Position numbers and translations under genes: made by a program
Part shown: piece by piece, positions 1 to 12,135 of the stretch
Numbering within the stretch: position 1 is the first letter of the stretch
Layout: every line of letters starts with the position of its first letter
Notes under the pieces: model-generated
The model's input: only the letters and a program-made list of their open reading frames with translations
What the model was told of the DNA's origin: nothing
Database searches by the model: none
Source of the DNA: Crotophaga sulcirostris
Taxonomy: Eukaryota > Chordata > Aves > Cuculiformes > Crotophagidae
Length of the DNA: 64,000 bases
Assembly (NCBI GenBank): GCA_013397455.1
Contig: VYZB01000124.1
Span: forward strand, 1,373,641 to 1,437,640
Direction: 5' to 3'

Positions 1-3000
1 AGCTTGGAATTTGCCTGGCTGTGTTTCTGAGAACACAGCGTTTGCAGCCGCAGGTTCCATGTGTGCCTGCCCCGTGCCGAACGTTCACTCTGGCACCGGG
101 GCACCAGGACAGCAGTTGGTGAACTGAGGGCCCGGTGCTGCTGCTGATGTGTAAATCTGGCTGCAGCACTTCGAGGTCTGATCCTGCAGCCCTTGCTGCT
201 CCCCGTGGGACAGTGATTGAGCAGGAGAGTTTTCATTTGCTGGATGAACCCCAGTTATTTATTTTCATAGTGACTCACATCAACTATCTGCCTGCTTTTG
301 TTTAGACACCCTCACAGTGCCCTCCCCACATATACGAAACTGCTTAATACTGCAGTCCCACCCAAATGCGTAAATCTCATTTGTAGACCTCTGCAAGCCC
401 CATCCACAGGTAGGGATTGCTCCCAAACCTTCCAGCAGACTCAATTCAGCACGCTTTGGTTTTCTGATGGAACCTCTTTGCACAGCTTCCAGTTTGCTCC
501 ACTGAAGATGAGAGATATGTTTATTTTTGAGAGATAAAATGCAAGTAGTTTCAGTAGAAAGGCTTTCAAGACAAAGTTAGCAATATATTGCCACAACAAT
601 GGCATTAAAAGGTATCCATGTGATTGTAATTATGAAGCTAAATCCTTCCAAAGGAGGGTTCTGTCATTCCCTCTACTTGTTACAATTGCTGTCATACAAA
701 TGTGTTCGTTATTTTTTATAATTTTTTTTCTCATTATTGCAAGCTTTGTCATAAGAATAACTCATCAAGGTTTTATGACTAATAAATTCTCTAAATTACA
801 GTCCGAGGATACATTACTTTAATTTTTTCCTCCATATTCTGTTTTTAATTGCCATTCTATTCCCCACTTGCCTTTTTTAATGACTCGTTAGGCTTAAGGG
901 GAAAGAACAGCATTTAGTGCACTTAAGATTTTGCATCAAGGTTTGGGCACCTCGAAGGGAAGTGATACATTATGAGGAGGAAAAGGTGACTTGCTTGTCT
1001 CGAGAGAAGACTTCAGACTTTCAAGTATTAAAGTTATTCAAAGCAAAACAAGTAAAACTTCTTAAGAAAGCCTCAGATCAGGCACTGTTTGCTAAAATAT
1101 TTTTAACAATTATTTCTGATAAGGAAGACATTCAAGATGTGCATGATTTTTGTAAGATACAGATACATGCGTAGGTCTACTGGGACCATTTCAGAATTCT
1201 GAGGGTTAAATATAGATGTGTCCTTGAAAACCTTGTGAAATCAGGACTAAAGACAACAAGAGGTGACATTTTTGGTTACAAAGTCTTTTGGTGAGCTTCA
1301 TGCATTGTTGTTGGGTGCCTGCAAGTGAGATGTTGTCTGGGTGCACGTGAGGGCAAGCAGGCACGCCTCCAGGGCACCTGCTGGGTCTCTGTTGTGGAGT
1401 AAAAGGGAATAATTTGTCATTCTGAGTTTGCTAAAACCTCCTGCCTGTTCCAGCACTGCCGCGTGCCATCAGAAATGGGCTCTGGGCTACCTGCCGTGGT
1501 ACCTGTGTACGCAAACTGGCCCCATGGAAATGCCTTTGTAGAGGTGACTGCAGAGTGGGTTTGGTGTTCTGGGTGTGAATGCTGTCATCTCACAGAGAGA
1601 AAACCCCTGCCTTGATTTTAGATGCCAGAGAGATGTGAGCCCCAGGGAAAATGCAGGGCCCAGATTTGATCTGTACAAAACAGGTTTTTTCTAGGTGCTC
1701 CTAGAGATCTGTGCTTCCACACGCACCATGTCACCTTTGGTTCTCTTTCCTGGCTGTGCAGTGTGTGCCTGTTTCACACTCCTGCATCCACCTCACAACA
1801 CCCATGGACAAAACAGACACATGATCTTCTGCTTAAGCTTTGGCAGGCTGTCAACTTGGGAAACTCACTTTTTCTTCCTTTACCTTGACGGAGTTCTTAA
1901 ACTGGTCACAAATTTTTATAGGCCATCCTTGGCATGGATTTGTTTTTTAGAGCATTTCGGTTTTGACACAAGGTCATTAACAAGGCAGCTCCAGGCAGAG
2001 GGAAAGCTTTGGCCTGTGCACTCAGCGAGGCTCTTTGCTGTGTTTACTGAGCTGGCACAACTGCGCCGTAGAGGCAAGAAGAGGGTTTAGGAAGTCGGGG
2101 TGAGCCCTTTTCCAATTGCCTCGTCGTCCTCCTCTGCTTGTTTATGGCAAGGGCTTTGCCAAGCCTCAACCCAGCCTGCGGAACGCTTCCCGTTGTTTGT
2201 CTTGGATGGCTCCAAGGGGAGCTGGCTGACTCGCGCATTTTCCCAGTGTAAGAGTGCAACCACGGGCTCTCCCATTTTTCCAGCATCTCAAGAAGACCTT
2301 GCAGGGAGTTTGGTTCTGTATTCCAGTGTTCAGAAAGGATTTCTGCTTACAGCTTATACCAGTTTCCAAGTCCTTCACATGGTTCCTCAGCAGTGGGGAG
2401 CAACATGCTGCTAACGTGGGCGAGTGGCGATGGAGCAGCAGCGTGTTTCAGGTGGGGAGGCAGTGAGTAATCATGACTGAGAAAAACACAGGTACAGTGC
2501 AGAACATCAGAACAGATTTAAGAAGGTGGGATACCTGATAATAGGTAGATACAGATAATTTGGTTTTTGTTTCATGATTGCAACAGGGTCGTGGCTGTGC
2601 TAGGACTTCTGTAAGAACACAAAGTTTGTCCATAGTGCCACAAGAGGCCCTTCTTGTGGCCTGAGTAGCCTACATGGCCCCTTTCTGATAGAAAGAGCTC
2701 AACTACTGGGTTATCAGCCCCGTAAGTGGCAGTGGCTTCCAAATCTTTTAGGAAGGCCTAAAGAGCAAGTGAAAAACCCATTGATGACATGCTAACAAAA
2801 GCAGAAAAATTATTTTTATGGTTGTGAATTCCAGACAAATCTCTCTAGAGGGAGGCAGAGAGCTATTTCTGTGGGAAGATTGGCTAGTTTATGTGTGCAG
2901 CACAATCAGCAGCAACAAAAAAGCACTCTTTGTCAAGTGTGTTTCAGGTGGCAGCACAGGTTCTGCTAGTGGCAAAGTCCTTAAATATTCACCTCCATCA

Positions 3001-6000
3001 CTGGCTCAGCAGGATTTTGCTCTTGCAAAAGCTGTACAGCACTTTTCCTGCAATTGCAGATCTCCGATTGTAGCCTTCCTAGTGCAGAACCAGAGGGTGC
3101 TTGGAGGAAACTGGCTCTGAATTGGGTTCTGTCTAATCAAGACTGGAAGTCATAACAGAGTGGCCCAGTTCTCATGTCTGTGCTTCCAGGATGGTGGCTA
3201 ATTATTTCACAGATAGGACTATTATTTAAATGCCCATCCTAATATTTTTTCTTCCTATACTGATCACAAGCAGTTTGCGATGGGTGTCTCCTCATGCTTA
3301 TGCAGTGATTCCACTTGGTGCTGACCTGGGCTTCATTCACAAAATCACACATTTTGAAAATTACACCCTGTACTCAATGTGGGATCAAACCCTGCCTCAC
3401 CACAGGAAAAATCTTTTTTTTTTTCAGAAAAATCTTCTCCTAAAACACGTTTTGTTTTTTTTTTTCCAAATCCTAAACTAGCACAACAATCAAGTTACTA
3501 AATAGCTTTTAGATTTTACTTAGTATCCACATTTTTGACAACCCAGTGTACTTGTGTACCTATTTGGCCTCTGCTTTTCTGAAAAATAGACTTGTAAAGG
3601 ACACAACTTGCTGCACCATGGCCATCTCAGGTACCCCATACCTTGGAAATCCAGCCTTACTGCGGGTGCTGGAGCAGGTGGCGTCGGTCTGGCTCTTGTG
3701 CTTCTCATATATTGGAGCTGCATGAGGTCCTGTGTGTGAGAATCCAGAATGCAGTTCTCTGCAGCGCACACAGTCTAGAGGGCTGCAGCTTGTTAGCTGG
3801 GAAAAATTCCTACCAGTAAATTGCGGGTCACACAAAAAAGTTTGCAGAAGCATTGCCACAAAGCAATCTGAACGCAGCCACAATTAACGGGCTGAAACAT
3901 CTGCATGTATGTTTGCGGGCCATGTTTTCTCTCTGGTAACTCAAGTCCTAATGTGCATTAACTGTTTAAAGCCAATTTCGTTGCAGTTAAAATTGAATAT
4001 GACTGTTAGTCTAGAAAATATGGCCTATTTCCTTTTACTAGTTAGCTTTTAAAGGTGTTTTACAATTCAAATGAGCCATGCAATTAAAGGTGACATTGCC
4101 AAAACTGGACAGACTAAAATTAGACATTCCTGCTGTGTGTTAGAGCTTGGCCCACATTTAGATCATGCTGTCTTTGGGCTGTACCTGTCTGCTCCAATCT
4201 TATGAGTCAACAGGATACTGAAATGTTCCAGAATCCTGTTCTTTGTGTTTTTCTTTTCTTTCTGTCTTACAGTATTACCTTGTCCTGCTTTCCCTTTATA
4301 GTATTTAATGCGCAAAACACGCTCACATGCACACACTCGTGCACACAAACAACATTTTAGCATTGTTGCCTTGAGAACTAGGAAGCACTTTGTTATTATT
4401 ACGCTTACTGACCCCTACAAACCCATAATTAGAAACAACTCCTGCCTTACAGTCCCTGAGTTTTCAATCCAAAGAGCAGGCAGCAGGGCGGCAGACCGTT
4501 ATCTAATAAACCTTGGACCAAAGGGGAGCTTCTGGATTCATGCCACGGTCCCTTCCATGTGCTTTGATCTGCATAGCTTCCATGTAAAACTCTGGTTACA
4601 AGGATGTTGAGAGAAGGGTTATCATTCCATGGTGGAGGAGCGTGGAGGGTGTCTGGCTCTTTGGGGAACACACGGGAGGTTCCTGACATCCCACCTTCTA
4701 AATAACCCTATACGTTAATTAAATCCACAACTATAATGTCCGTAGGTTATCGGTGACATAGTTACCATTAACATTTAACAATGTACCAACTGGGAACAAG
4801 GTGTCATTGTGAATACTCCTGTAGATTTCTCTGATCAGTAGCTCCAGGTGAGTTAGAAAGTCAAAAATCAGGGATGTCTCCCAGAAAATGCTTGTTTTTG
4901 ACCAGAGAATGTGGCCATAAGGAAAACTCCGTTTTGGGCTGAGCTCAATGGATTTGATAATGACATTCCCCAGGTCAGTGAAGTTAGTGGTGCCCTGACT
5001 GAGCTTGCTGTAAGGTTAGGGAACTTGTGTGAGTTCTCTCAGACTGCTTTCCTATCAGTACGACTCAATTGCCTGATGTGATTCCTTTGTATCAGGAAGG
5101 TGAGGAAAAATAATCAGCTTCTTCCTGGGAGAGTGGGCAAGGTTTTGATATTTAAAAATGTAAAAATAATTAATATTTAAATGTATAGGTGTACACCTCA
5201 AAGTCAGGCATAGGAAGGATATTCATATTCTGTGGGAAGGAATGGTGCAAAAATCCCAGAATAAAATAGCATAAAGTGTATTTTGAGTTAGTTACCCAGT
5301 GCAAGACAAGATTATATTCTACAGTACACAATAATTCAGTGTTCGCATAGTGTGTATAAGGCAGTAGGTGCTTTACAATGTGCTGTTTAACTTCTGTGTT
5401 ATAAAACAGCATATAAATATGCTAAGAACTGGCTGTATTGCCTATCTCTTTCAGAAATGCCTTTCACGATGTATCACTGGAGTGCTAAAGCCTGTCACAT
5501 GGAACATGCACACAACCATCTGATTCCAGCAGCAATGAACTTTTTTTAAAGAATGAGTCCCTGTTTTATGGCACCAGTTACCAGATCCAGCTCTTTTCAC
5601 GCCGGGCCAGCCACTTGAATCCAGACCAGGTTGGTAGTTATGTCTGTTGAGTGACCTATGTGAACAGAGTTATTGGTTTCAATCCAGCTCCTCATGGAAA
5701 GATGCCCAGGTTGCTGAAAGGACCACACCATCTGGCAGGGCTGTGAGCAGCGTTAGTGACAAGGAGAGCTGTGAAAGTGCCACAGAGCCACGGCCCACGC
5801 TGCGTTCCCACGGGTGGTCTTTGCTGGTCAAGGTCGAAACACACTGGTGATGGTGACACAAGGTAGTTTGCATTGTTTTGTCTGCTATACCTATACATGG
5901 AAATGTCTTTCTCTGCTCCAACTTGCTTTAGAGTATTGGCGAATGATGAGTGAATACTTGAAAAAGTTAAGTCTGTTATCTAATGCCCGATGCAGCGCCC

Positions 6001-6098
6001 AACATACAGGGCTTTTCTGCACAAGTAATTCCTGGAGTGACTGAGGTATTTGTAGAGCGTGACAGCAGGGCAAAAATAACAAACTAGTTTGCACGTAT
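1..6098. other. unique non-coding sequence, no gene seen
   Basis: No recognisable exon, RNA gene or mobile element. The open frames here are at most 131 codons, overlap each other on both strands and match no family I know. AT-rich blocks with many TAAT/ATTA words lie at about 590-870, 3,940-4,130 and 4,690-5,170; they could be regulatory but nothing shows it directly. Two thymine runs sit at 3,413-3,465 and a short perfect hairpin at 2,637-2,660. Confidence 0.6.
2637..2660. repeat. short perfect inverted repeat (9-bp stem, 6-nt loop)
   Basis: GCCACAAGA at 2,637-2,645 is exactly complementary to TCTTGTGGC at 2,652-2,660, separated by a six-base GC-rich loop. No U-run follows and this is vertebrate DNA, so a bacterial-style terminator is not meant. 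It may be a chance palindrome. Confidence 0.5.
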
Positions 6099-6099
6099 C

Positions 6100-6329
6100 A
6101 GAGGATGGAGATAGTTCACCACTGGAATCACCTCCGGAGAGATGTGGTGAACTCTCTGTCCCTTGCAGTCTATGGACCTGGATTGATGTCTCATTCCAGA
6201 GGAGATGCCACAGCCCGCACTGTTGTTAAGGGTTTGGTGGAGGAATTACTGCATGACGTTCTTTGGTTTGTGCTGTTTAAGAGGTTGGCCTGAGTCATCT
6301 TTTTGACTTGGCCTGAAAATCTATGAATC
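6100..6329 (+). mobile_element. old amniote-type CR1 LINE, 3' end
   Basis: This is a diverged 3' tail of a CR1/L3-like LINE, a type common in turtles and other non-avian reptiles and distinct from the avian CR1 copies elsewhere in the window. Seen: an opening 'ccactggaatcacctcc' followed by 'gtggtgaactctctgtc', then 'tggattgatgtct', then 'gaattactgcatgacgttc' leading to 'ggtttgtgctgtttaagagg', and a tail 'cctgaaaatctatgaatc'. From memory of the family, these correspond in order to the segment before the stop, the 'gaattactgggtga' and 'ggcctgtg..caggaggtcagact' blocks and the 'ggccttaaaatctatgaatc' tail. The 5' boundary is uncertain by about 20 bases. Coding capacity is lost. The 62-codon frame inside is a relic or chance. 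Confidence 0.8.
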
Positions 6330-9300
6330 GGGTGACTTGTGGAAAGATTGGCATGTGGCAATATTTACTCCAGAGATTTTATTGTCGGCAGTAAAATGCC
6401 CTTGTGTTTATCCTTCAGTAGCTGGAGGCTTCGTATCTGAGCTCAGAGCTCTTTTAAAGTCTGGGTTAATATGTGTTAGTGCTCTTAGCTGAATTCTCTG
6501 AGCCCTTCCAGTAACGGTGCTGGCGTGACTCGAGCTCTGGGTATGCACTGGACCCTTCCACGACAAGCCAAGAGTTCCTGCAGCATCTCCCCCCTTCTCT
6601 GCCATCACATCGGCAGGTACAAATGTGTTCCTTGACAGAAAGATGTATAAACCCCAACTGTCAGGAAACAAAGCAGTTTTTAAACTTTAACGAGCAGAGT
6701 AATGGAAAGAAAATACAAAGAAAATTTAAAAAAAATTGACTAAAATGTTTTTTATTTTGGTATTCTGCAGGAAAAAGTGTGCACACTAAATAATAAATGA
6801 GCCATACAATGTTTTTACAGCTTCTTTCGTATGCGTGAATATTTAAAACATGCAAAAATGTGGAATAGGCATTTACTGAGGACAAAAGAAGAGAACTTAT
6901 TTTATGTACCGAGAGCAAGATGGGGAAAACAGAGAGATGCATGTTTAATGGATTGCTGTTCACAGAAGGGAGATATTTCCAAGTGTGAACATATTTGTAG
7001 ACAAACCAATCTGACAAGTTAGCTTGGGGATGATGTATTACAACAGAATTGGCCTGGGAAGCAGAACTGTGTTGTGAGGGTGTTCACTGGTGTAAACAAT
7101 GCCTGCTGGGGTTTGGCAGCCACACTGTCAGGTCTTCCAGCTACCGGGGAAGTGCTCCGACCTGGATGCTGGTACCTGAGAGGTCCTTGTCATAGGTAGC
7201 TGGCAAAAGCTGCACAGCTTCTTTTCATACTTTTGTTATATTTGAAGCCAAAAGGGCCCAACAGCTGTGGCTGCTTCAACTGTTTCTCAAGAGGAGGGGG
7301 AGAGCAGGAGTGCTATGGGTACAGACCAGAAAGGCAGAGTGTTTCTTTCAGCATCGGAACAGGTACCACATGAAGTTCAACTGTAAAGTACCCTTTGCAG
7401 GGACAGACACCCGGTCACAAAACCTAGCTCCTTTATCAGAGGAAGGCAAAGGGCAGCCCTTGGTGGTCTTGTTTTGGCTCCATGATGGATCTCTAGAGGT
7501 TCAGCTTCTATTTCAGCCCCGTGCTCCTGCCCTAGCCCTTGAGCCGATAACTCCCTTGGCTTCTCGTCCCCTGCTCCAATGAGTAACATGAACGTGAGAT
7601 GTCACCTGGTTTGGGATGACCTGTTTGCTGCTTTAGGTGTTCTCCACACTGGCTGCAGTGAAGTCTTACTGTTGGCTGGGGACACGCTACGGGCTCGGGG
7701 GTGAACACCAGTGCCAACCACTGAGGAGAGACAGGAATATCTTCCCAGGAGTAAAGAGGGTGGCAGAGTTGGGAAAGGTGACCTGTGGGTTTATCAGGGA
7801 CTTTCTCCATGGCTTCTTGGCTCATGCCTTTGTGTTTGGAAGTAGCTGAAACCAGAGAAAGAAAGGCCTGTTGCCATGACTGGCAGGGCTCATTATTCAT
7901 GATACCATGGCTTATGGTTTAATGCTTGTTTAACTGGGCCTTTTTTTTTTTTCCTCCTGACTTTTGATTTCTTTTTGCCAACTTTATATTTTAATGCATG
8001 TTTTTATGGAAATATTTATAGTGCACATGTTGCATATAAAACACCATCATAAAGCTTTTTTGCTTCAGTCCTGTTGAAATAAATGATGTTATTATTATAA
8101 TAATTTCATAGGGTTATATCTGTTCTGTAATGAAAAAGTCCTGTGGCTGCTTGAACCATCAACCCAGGCAGGTTTTACAGCTTTCTGTAGCTACAGTGAC
8201 CTCATGGAGCTGCTGAAACTTTTAAAATAGTCCTTTTCCCAGCTGAGGTGGACATACAAAGCAGAATGAGGAGAGAGGAGAAGTAGGACATTTGCATGAT
8301 GACCTGTCTGATCCCTGATCAAGAAACCAGTGTTGGCTCAATATTGCACACAATGGTAATGTTACATTTTATGGTACTTGTTATTACAACACCGAAAGTC
8401 GTGCTGGCCACCGTACAAACGAGGTGCCAGGGAAACTCTGACTTGGTGAGACAAATGGATGAGCTGCACTGGTTCTCAGGAGCTTGCACAGCACTTGTGC
8501 TTCTCAGTGTAGACACTGCTGGTGTTTCTGTTCCTGTGTGCAAGGCACTGGCTTGTTTGTGTTTGGCAATACCCAGAGATGTCGCTAATGTGAGGGGGAT
8601 GTGAACAGTTCGCAGCCTGTCTGGGAGCACTTTTAAAATGTTACCTGTGATACCTATTCCAGTGAGGCTGAGTTTAAAAAGTTGCTTAAGAAATTCTCTT
8701 CTTCTCTGTTGATATTGACAGTAGGGTGTGAATTTCTGTCATCTTCTCTGTGTCCACCCTCCTGGCTGAGTGTTACCTGCAGTGTGGAATAAGCTTTGCT
8801 CCTCTAATTCCAGAGACAGGAACATTTCTGGGGCCAGGAGCTTACCCAGCAGCAGAGCATTCATCTGATAGTGATGCAGGACAAATCTTTATAAAGGACT
8901 TCTTCCATTTGTAGCAAATGACTGGATCCCAGCTCTGCAAAGATTTGAACATGAGTTCAGTGCTTTAATTTCAGAGGCTTCTCATGCACCTTCAGCTTAG
9001 CAGGCTTTAAGTTATGTTTCTCAGCCAGGATACATCTAAGGCTGGCACACTATGCCTGGGGAGCAAGCATTTGAATAGAAAGATAAGGAGTAAATGTGTG
9101 AGCATCTATTTGTATAAGTTTTTATATATATATATTTATGTGCGTGCATGTACATTCGCAAGCTTTAATGCTAAATTTGAAAAAGGCCAGGCAAACAACT
9201 TTAAAGTACTGTGGATTTACAGGAGATTTTAAAAATTAATACTCAAACATGAAAATGCTTTATACAAGAAAGGAACCTTTCAGTAACTTCTCCATCCTGG

Positions 9301-11871
9301 AAAAAAGTATAATGAATAATTCAGCTGTACACCCAGAAAACCGATTTGCTGAACAAGTGTAAAATAAATTTGAGGGAGAACTAGTCCAGATCGCCTAAAT
9401 TAAGAATCTAGCTCAGGAATGGTGACAGCAAAGTTAGATATAGCATGAGTCTCTGTAATATTGTTATTACTAGTGTTATTTAATTTCATTAACCTTAATT
9501 AGCACAGTGGTACCACAGAATCCTGAGTACATTGCTGTTGTTCCAGATCCTTTAGAAACCCAGCGGGGGAAAGCTTCAAACACGTGCAGTGAGGAGCGAG
9601 TTGGTCAGGAGATGCGGCAGGAGTGGGGGTCGCCTGCAGGCTGGCAGCTTCTAATGTGCTGGGCTACTGTGAGAACAGACAGATAATAACACTCAGTTTG
9701 AATTGACTTTTGGTGCAAGAAAAATAAGCAGTGTGCAAAACTCACTGGAACAGCCCATGAGTTCAGCAACATTTGTGACCCTGTGTACTTGTCTGTGCCG
9801 TTATCGTGAAGAATTCACTGTAGGGTTGGTTAATGCTTATAGACACCACAGAAAGGCAACCTTGAAGAAGGCGGCTGGTGTACTCTTGTTTGTGTCACAG
9901 TTGCCAGTTTGCAATATTTTGCTTAGTGTGTACTTGTAGCCTTCCTCAGCAAAATCAAGAGGAAGCTGAGGTCCCGTGGAAAGCGGTGAGATTAAATCTT
10001 GTGCTAAGAGAGCTTTGCCAGTCAGAACTGGTTTGCCTGTAGAACAGGACCCACGTTTGTTCTCTTAAGAAATAAGTGCCCTGGTTATCCCTGAATAACC
10101 CCAAGACATAAGCCAGTAATGAGTCTCTAATACAGTGTACGGGTAATACTATGGATATGAAAAGAATTTCATGTTAGAAGCAGCCATAGACGCCTGCTTT
10201 GTCCTGTTTGTTGTATCTTCACAAAGAAGTACAGTTCAGTGGATGAAGCCAAGTTGTTACCAAGGCTCTAAAGCAGGGAGGGCAGCACGATCTCTAACGG
10301 ACCAGGGTCATCCTTGGGCACTGCTTAAAGTGGATGGAGCCGGTGAGTTTCAGACAGAACAAAGAGCAGGTGTGGGTACAATACAGCGGAAGATGAAACC
10401 TGAGTTACAGTGTTTAGAGGAAGGATGGATGGAGAGAACAAGTTGAAACTGTTTTGATTTGGTCTGAGCCTCCGCATAAAATGTTTTATACATGCACAGT
10501 ACTGAGCCCGATTTACTCTCCAATTTTCATAAATATCACACTCTGGGCCTTTATTATTGCTCTTTCTATGCTCAGGTGTATGAATTGCCAGGAGCCTAGC
10601 TTTGCCTTTTAGGAGATGATTGGTCCATTTACTTCTGATAATGCTCTGGAGCTTCCTTCTTAGCTGTGAGTGAACCACATCCAGGTGAAATCGTTTTGAG
10701 TGAAGACCTTTGTCTCCAGCAAAGGCTGCTCAAGGTTGCCCATGGTTTTCTTGAAATTACATGGCTCTGTAGTGCCCATACTTTACCTTCTTTTTGACCT
10801 TTACAGTAAAACTGCACATAGATGGGACAAGCTGGAATTTCCAGGAGAAAGGACCAGTGTTTTCTCACTTGTCTCTTTACTTCAGACACAAATGCATTTG
10901 CTGCACTTGAAGCAACCCGGTCAAGGCTGTGTGGTCCATTTGGAGGCCCAATCCTCTTTCTGATTCATATGAGGGGCTCTGCATAGACTGAGCCCTTTCT
11001 CTGCCACGCTATAAAAGAGTTGGGTTTTGCGTACTGCGCTTTGGAATGAGCCCCTCGGAGGAACAGGCTCCATAAAGTTTTTATAACCCATATTTTATAA
11101 GGTATAGTGAGTTGGACGAAAGGAGTTTTTTCATGTGTAAGTGTGTGCATATGAATTCAAGCTAATACGCAGGTAATTCAGCCTGGCAAAGCAGGTTGGA
11201 CCACAGGCCCAGTCTCTGTATAAGTTGACCCTGGATGTGGATGAGAGTAAAGTCTATGGGGGAAAGCATGGCAGTGGTCAGAGAGACATCATAAAAACCT
11301 CGTTTTCGTAGCACGAGAAAGAACTGTCCTTGTAGCCCCCCACATCCTCGAGTGATGCAGTACGAGGACTTTGCCAGTGAAGGACCAACCTTCTCCACGT
11401 GATGGTTTGTGGGTTTGAAGAATTTCTTGTAAGAAATACTCAGAAAGTGACTGTTTCATATCAGGTTTTTAAACCTTACCTGGATTCCAAAGGGTGGTGT
11501 AGGTACATGAATGCACTCCTGCCGTGGGGGTGGCAAAGAGAAAACAACACAGTGCTGCTTTTCTTTTTTTTTTTCCCAAAATGAACATTTACTTCAGCAA
11601 AACCCAGTAATGTGGTGGATCTCTGAATGCTGAAGTCCCTGGGTTGAATACTGGGCACACAAAATATTTCTGCATCTTTTTATTTCCTGGGCTCCACAAG
11701 GTGTATTCCAGATGATGAACTTTTATTTGGTGTTTTCAATCAAATATGCAGATTAACCTCAGTGCCTACAAATGCCTCCACCCTCCTCCATCCCTTCTGC
11801 TGCAAAGATGACCACAAGCCTGTTGCGACCCCATGACTCCAGCAGCACCAGGCAGAGCACAAGACTGGCCC
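6330..11871. other. unique non-coding sequence, no gene seen
   Basis: No exon or transposon recognised. Contents seen: an AT-rich block at about 7,940-8,130 that starts with a T12 run, a short (TA)n tract at 9,123-9,135, and a T-run near 11,560. Open frames reach 122 codons, are nested on both strands, and have no recognisable domain. Confidence 0.6.
9123..9135. repeat. (TA)n microsatellite
   Basis: About six TA units in a row, followed by an alternating purine-pyrimidine stretch (tgcgtgcatg). A small simple repeat with no sign of function. Confidence 0.8.
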
Positions 11872-12135
11872 ACCACAATGGGCAAGAGGAAATGGCCTGA
11901 AGTTGCACCAGGGGAGGTTTGGCCTGGATATTAGAAAAAATGTCTTTACTGAAAGAGTGGTGAAGCCCTGGCAGAGGCTGCCCAGGGCAGTGGTGGAGTC
12001 TCCATCCCTGGAGGGGTTCAAAAGATGTGTAGATGTGGTGTTTCAGGACATGGTTTAGTAGGCACAATGGGGTTGTGTTGATGGCTGGACTTTATGATCT
12101 TAGAGGTCTTTTCCAAACTTATCGATTCTATGAAT
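11872..12135 (+). mobile_element. CR1 LINE, 5'-truncated copy, older subfamily
   Basis: The sequence runs through the CR1 landmarks 'gaggaaatggcctgaagttg', 'caccaggggaggtttggcct', 'ggatattag', 'ggctgcccagggcagtgg', 'ccatccctggaggggttca', 'gatcttagaggtctttt' and the tail 'gattctatgaa'. The order shows the sense strand is plus. It belongs to the group that ends 'gatcttagaggtcttttccaa' rather than to the 'ccatggcaggg' group that dominates this window. Only about the last 260 bases of the element remain. Open frames of 93 and 102 codons on the minus strand are antisense CR1, not genes. Confidence 0.95.
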
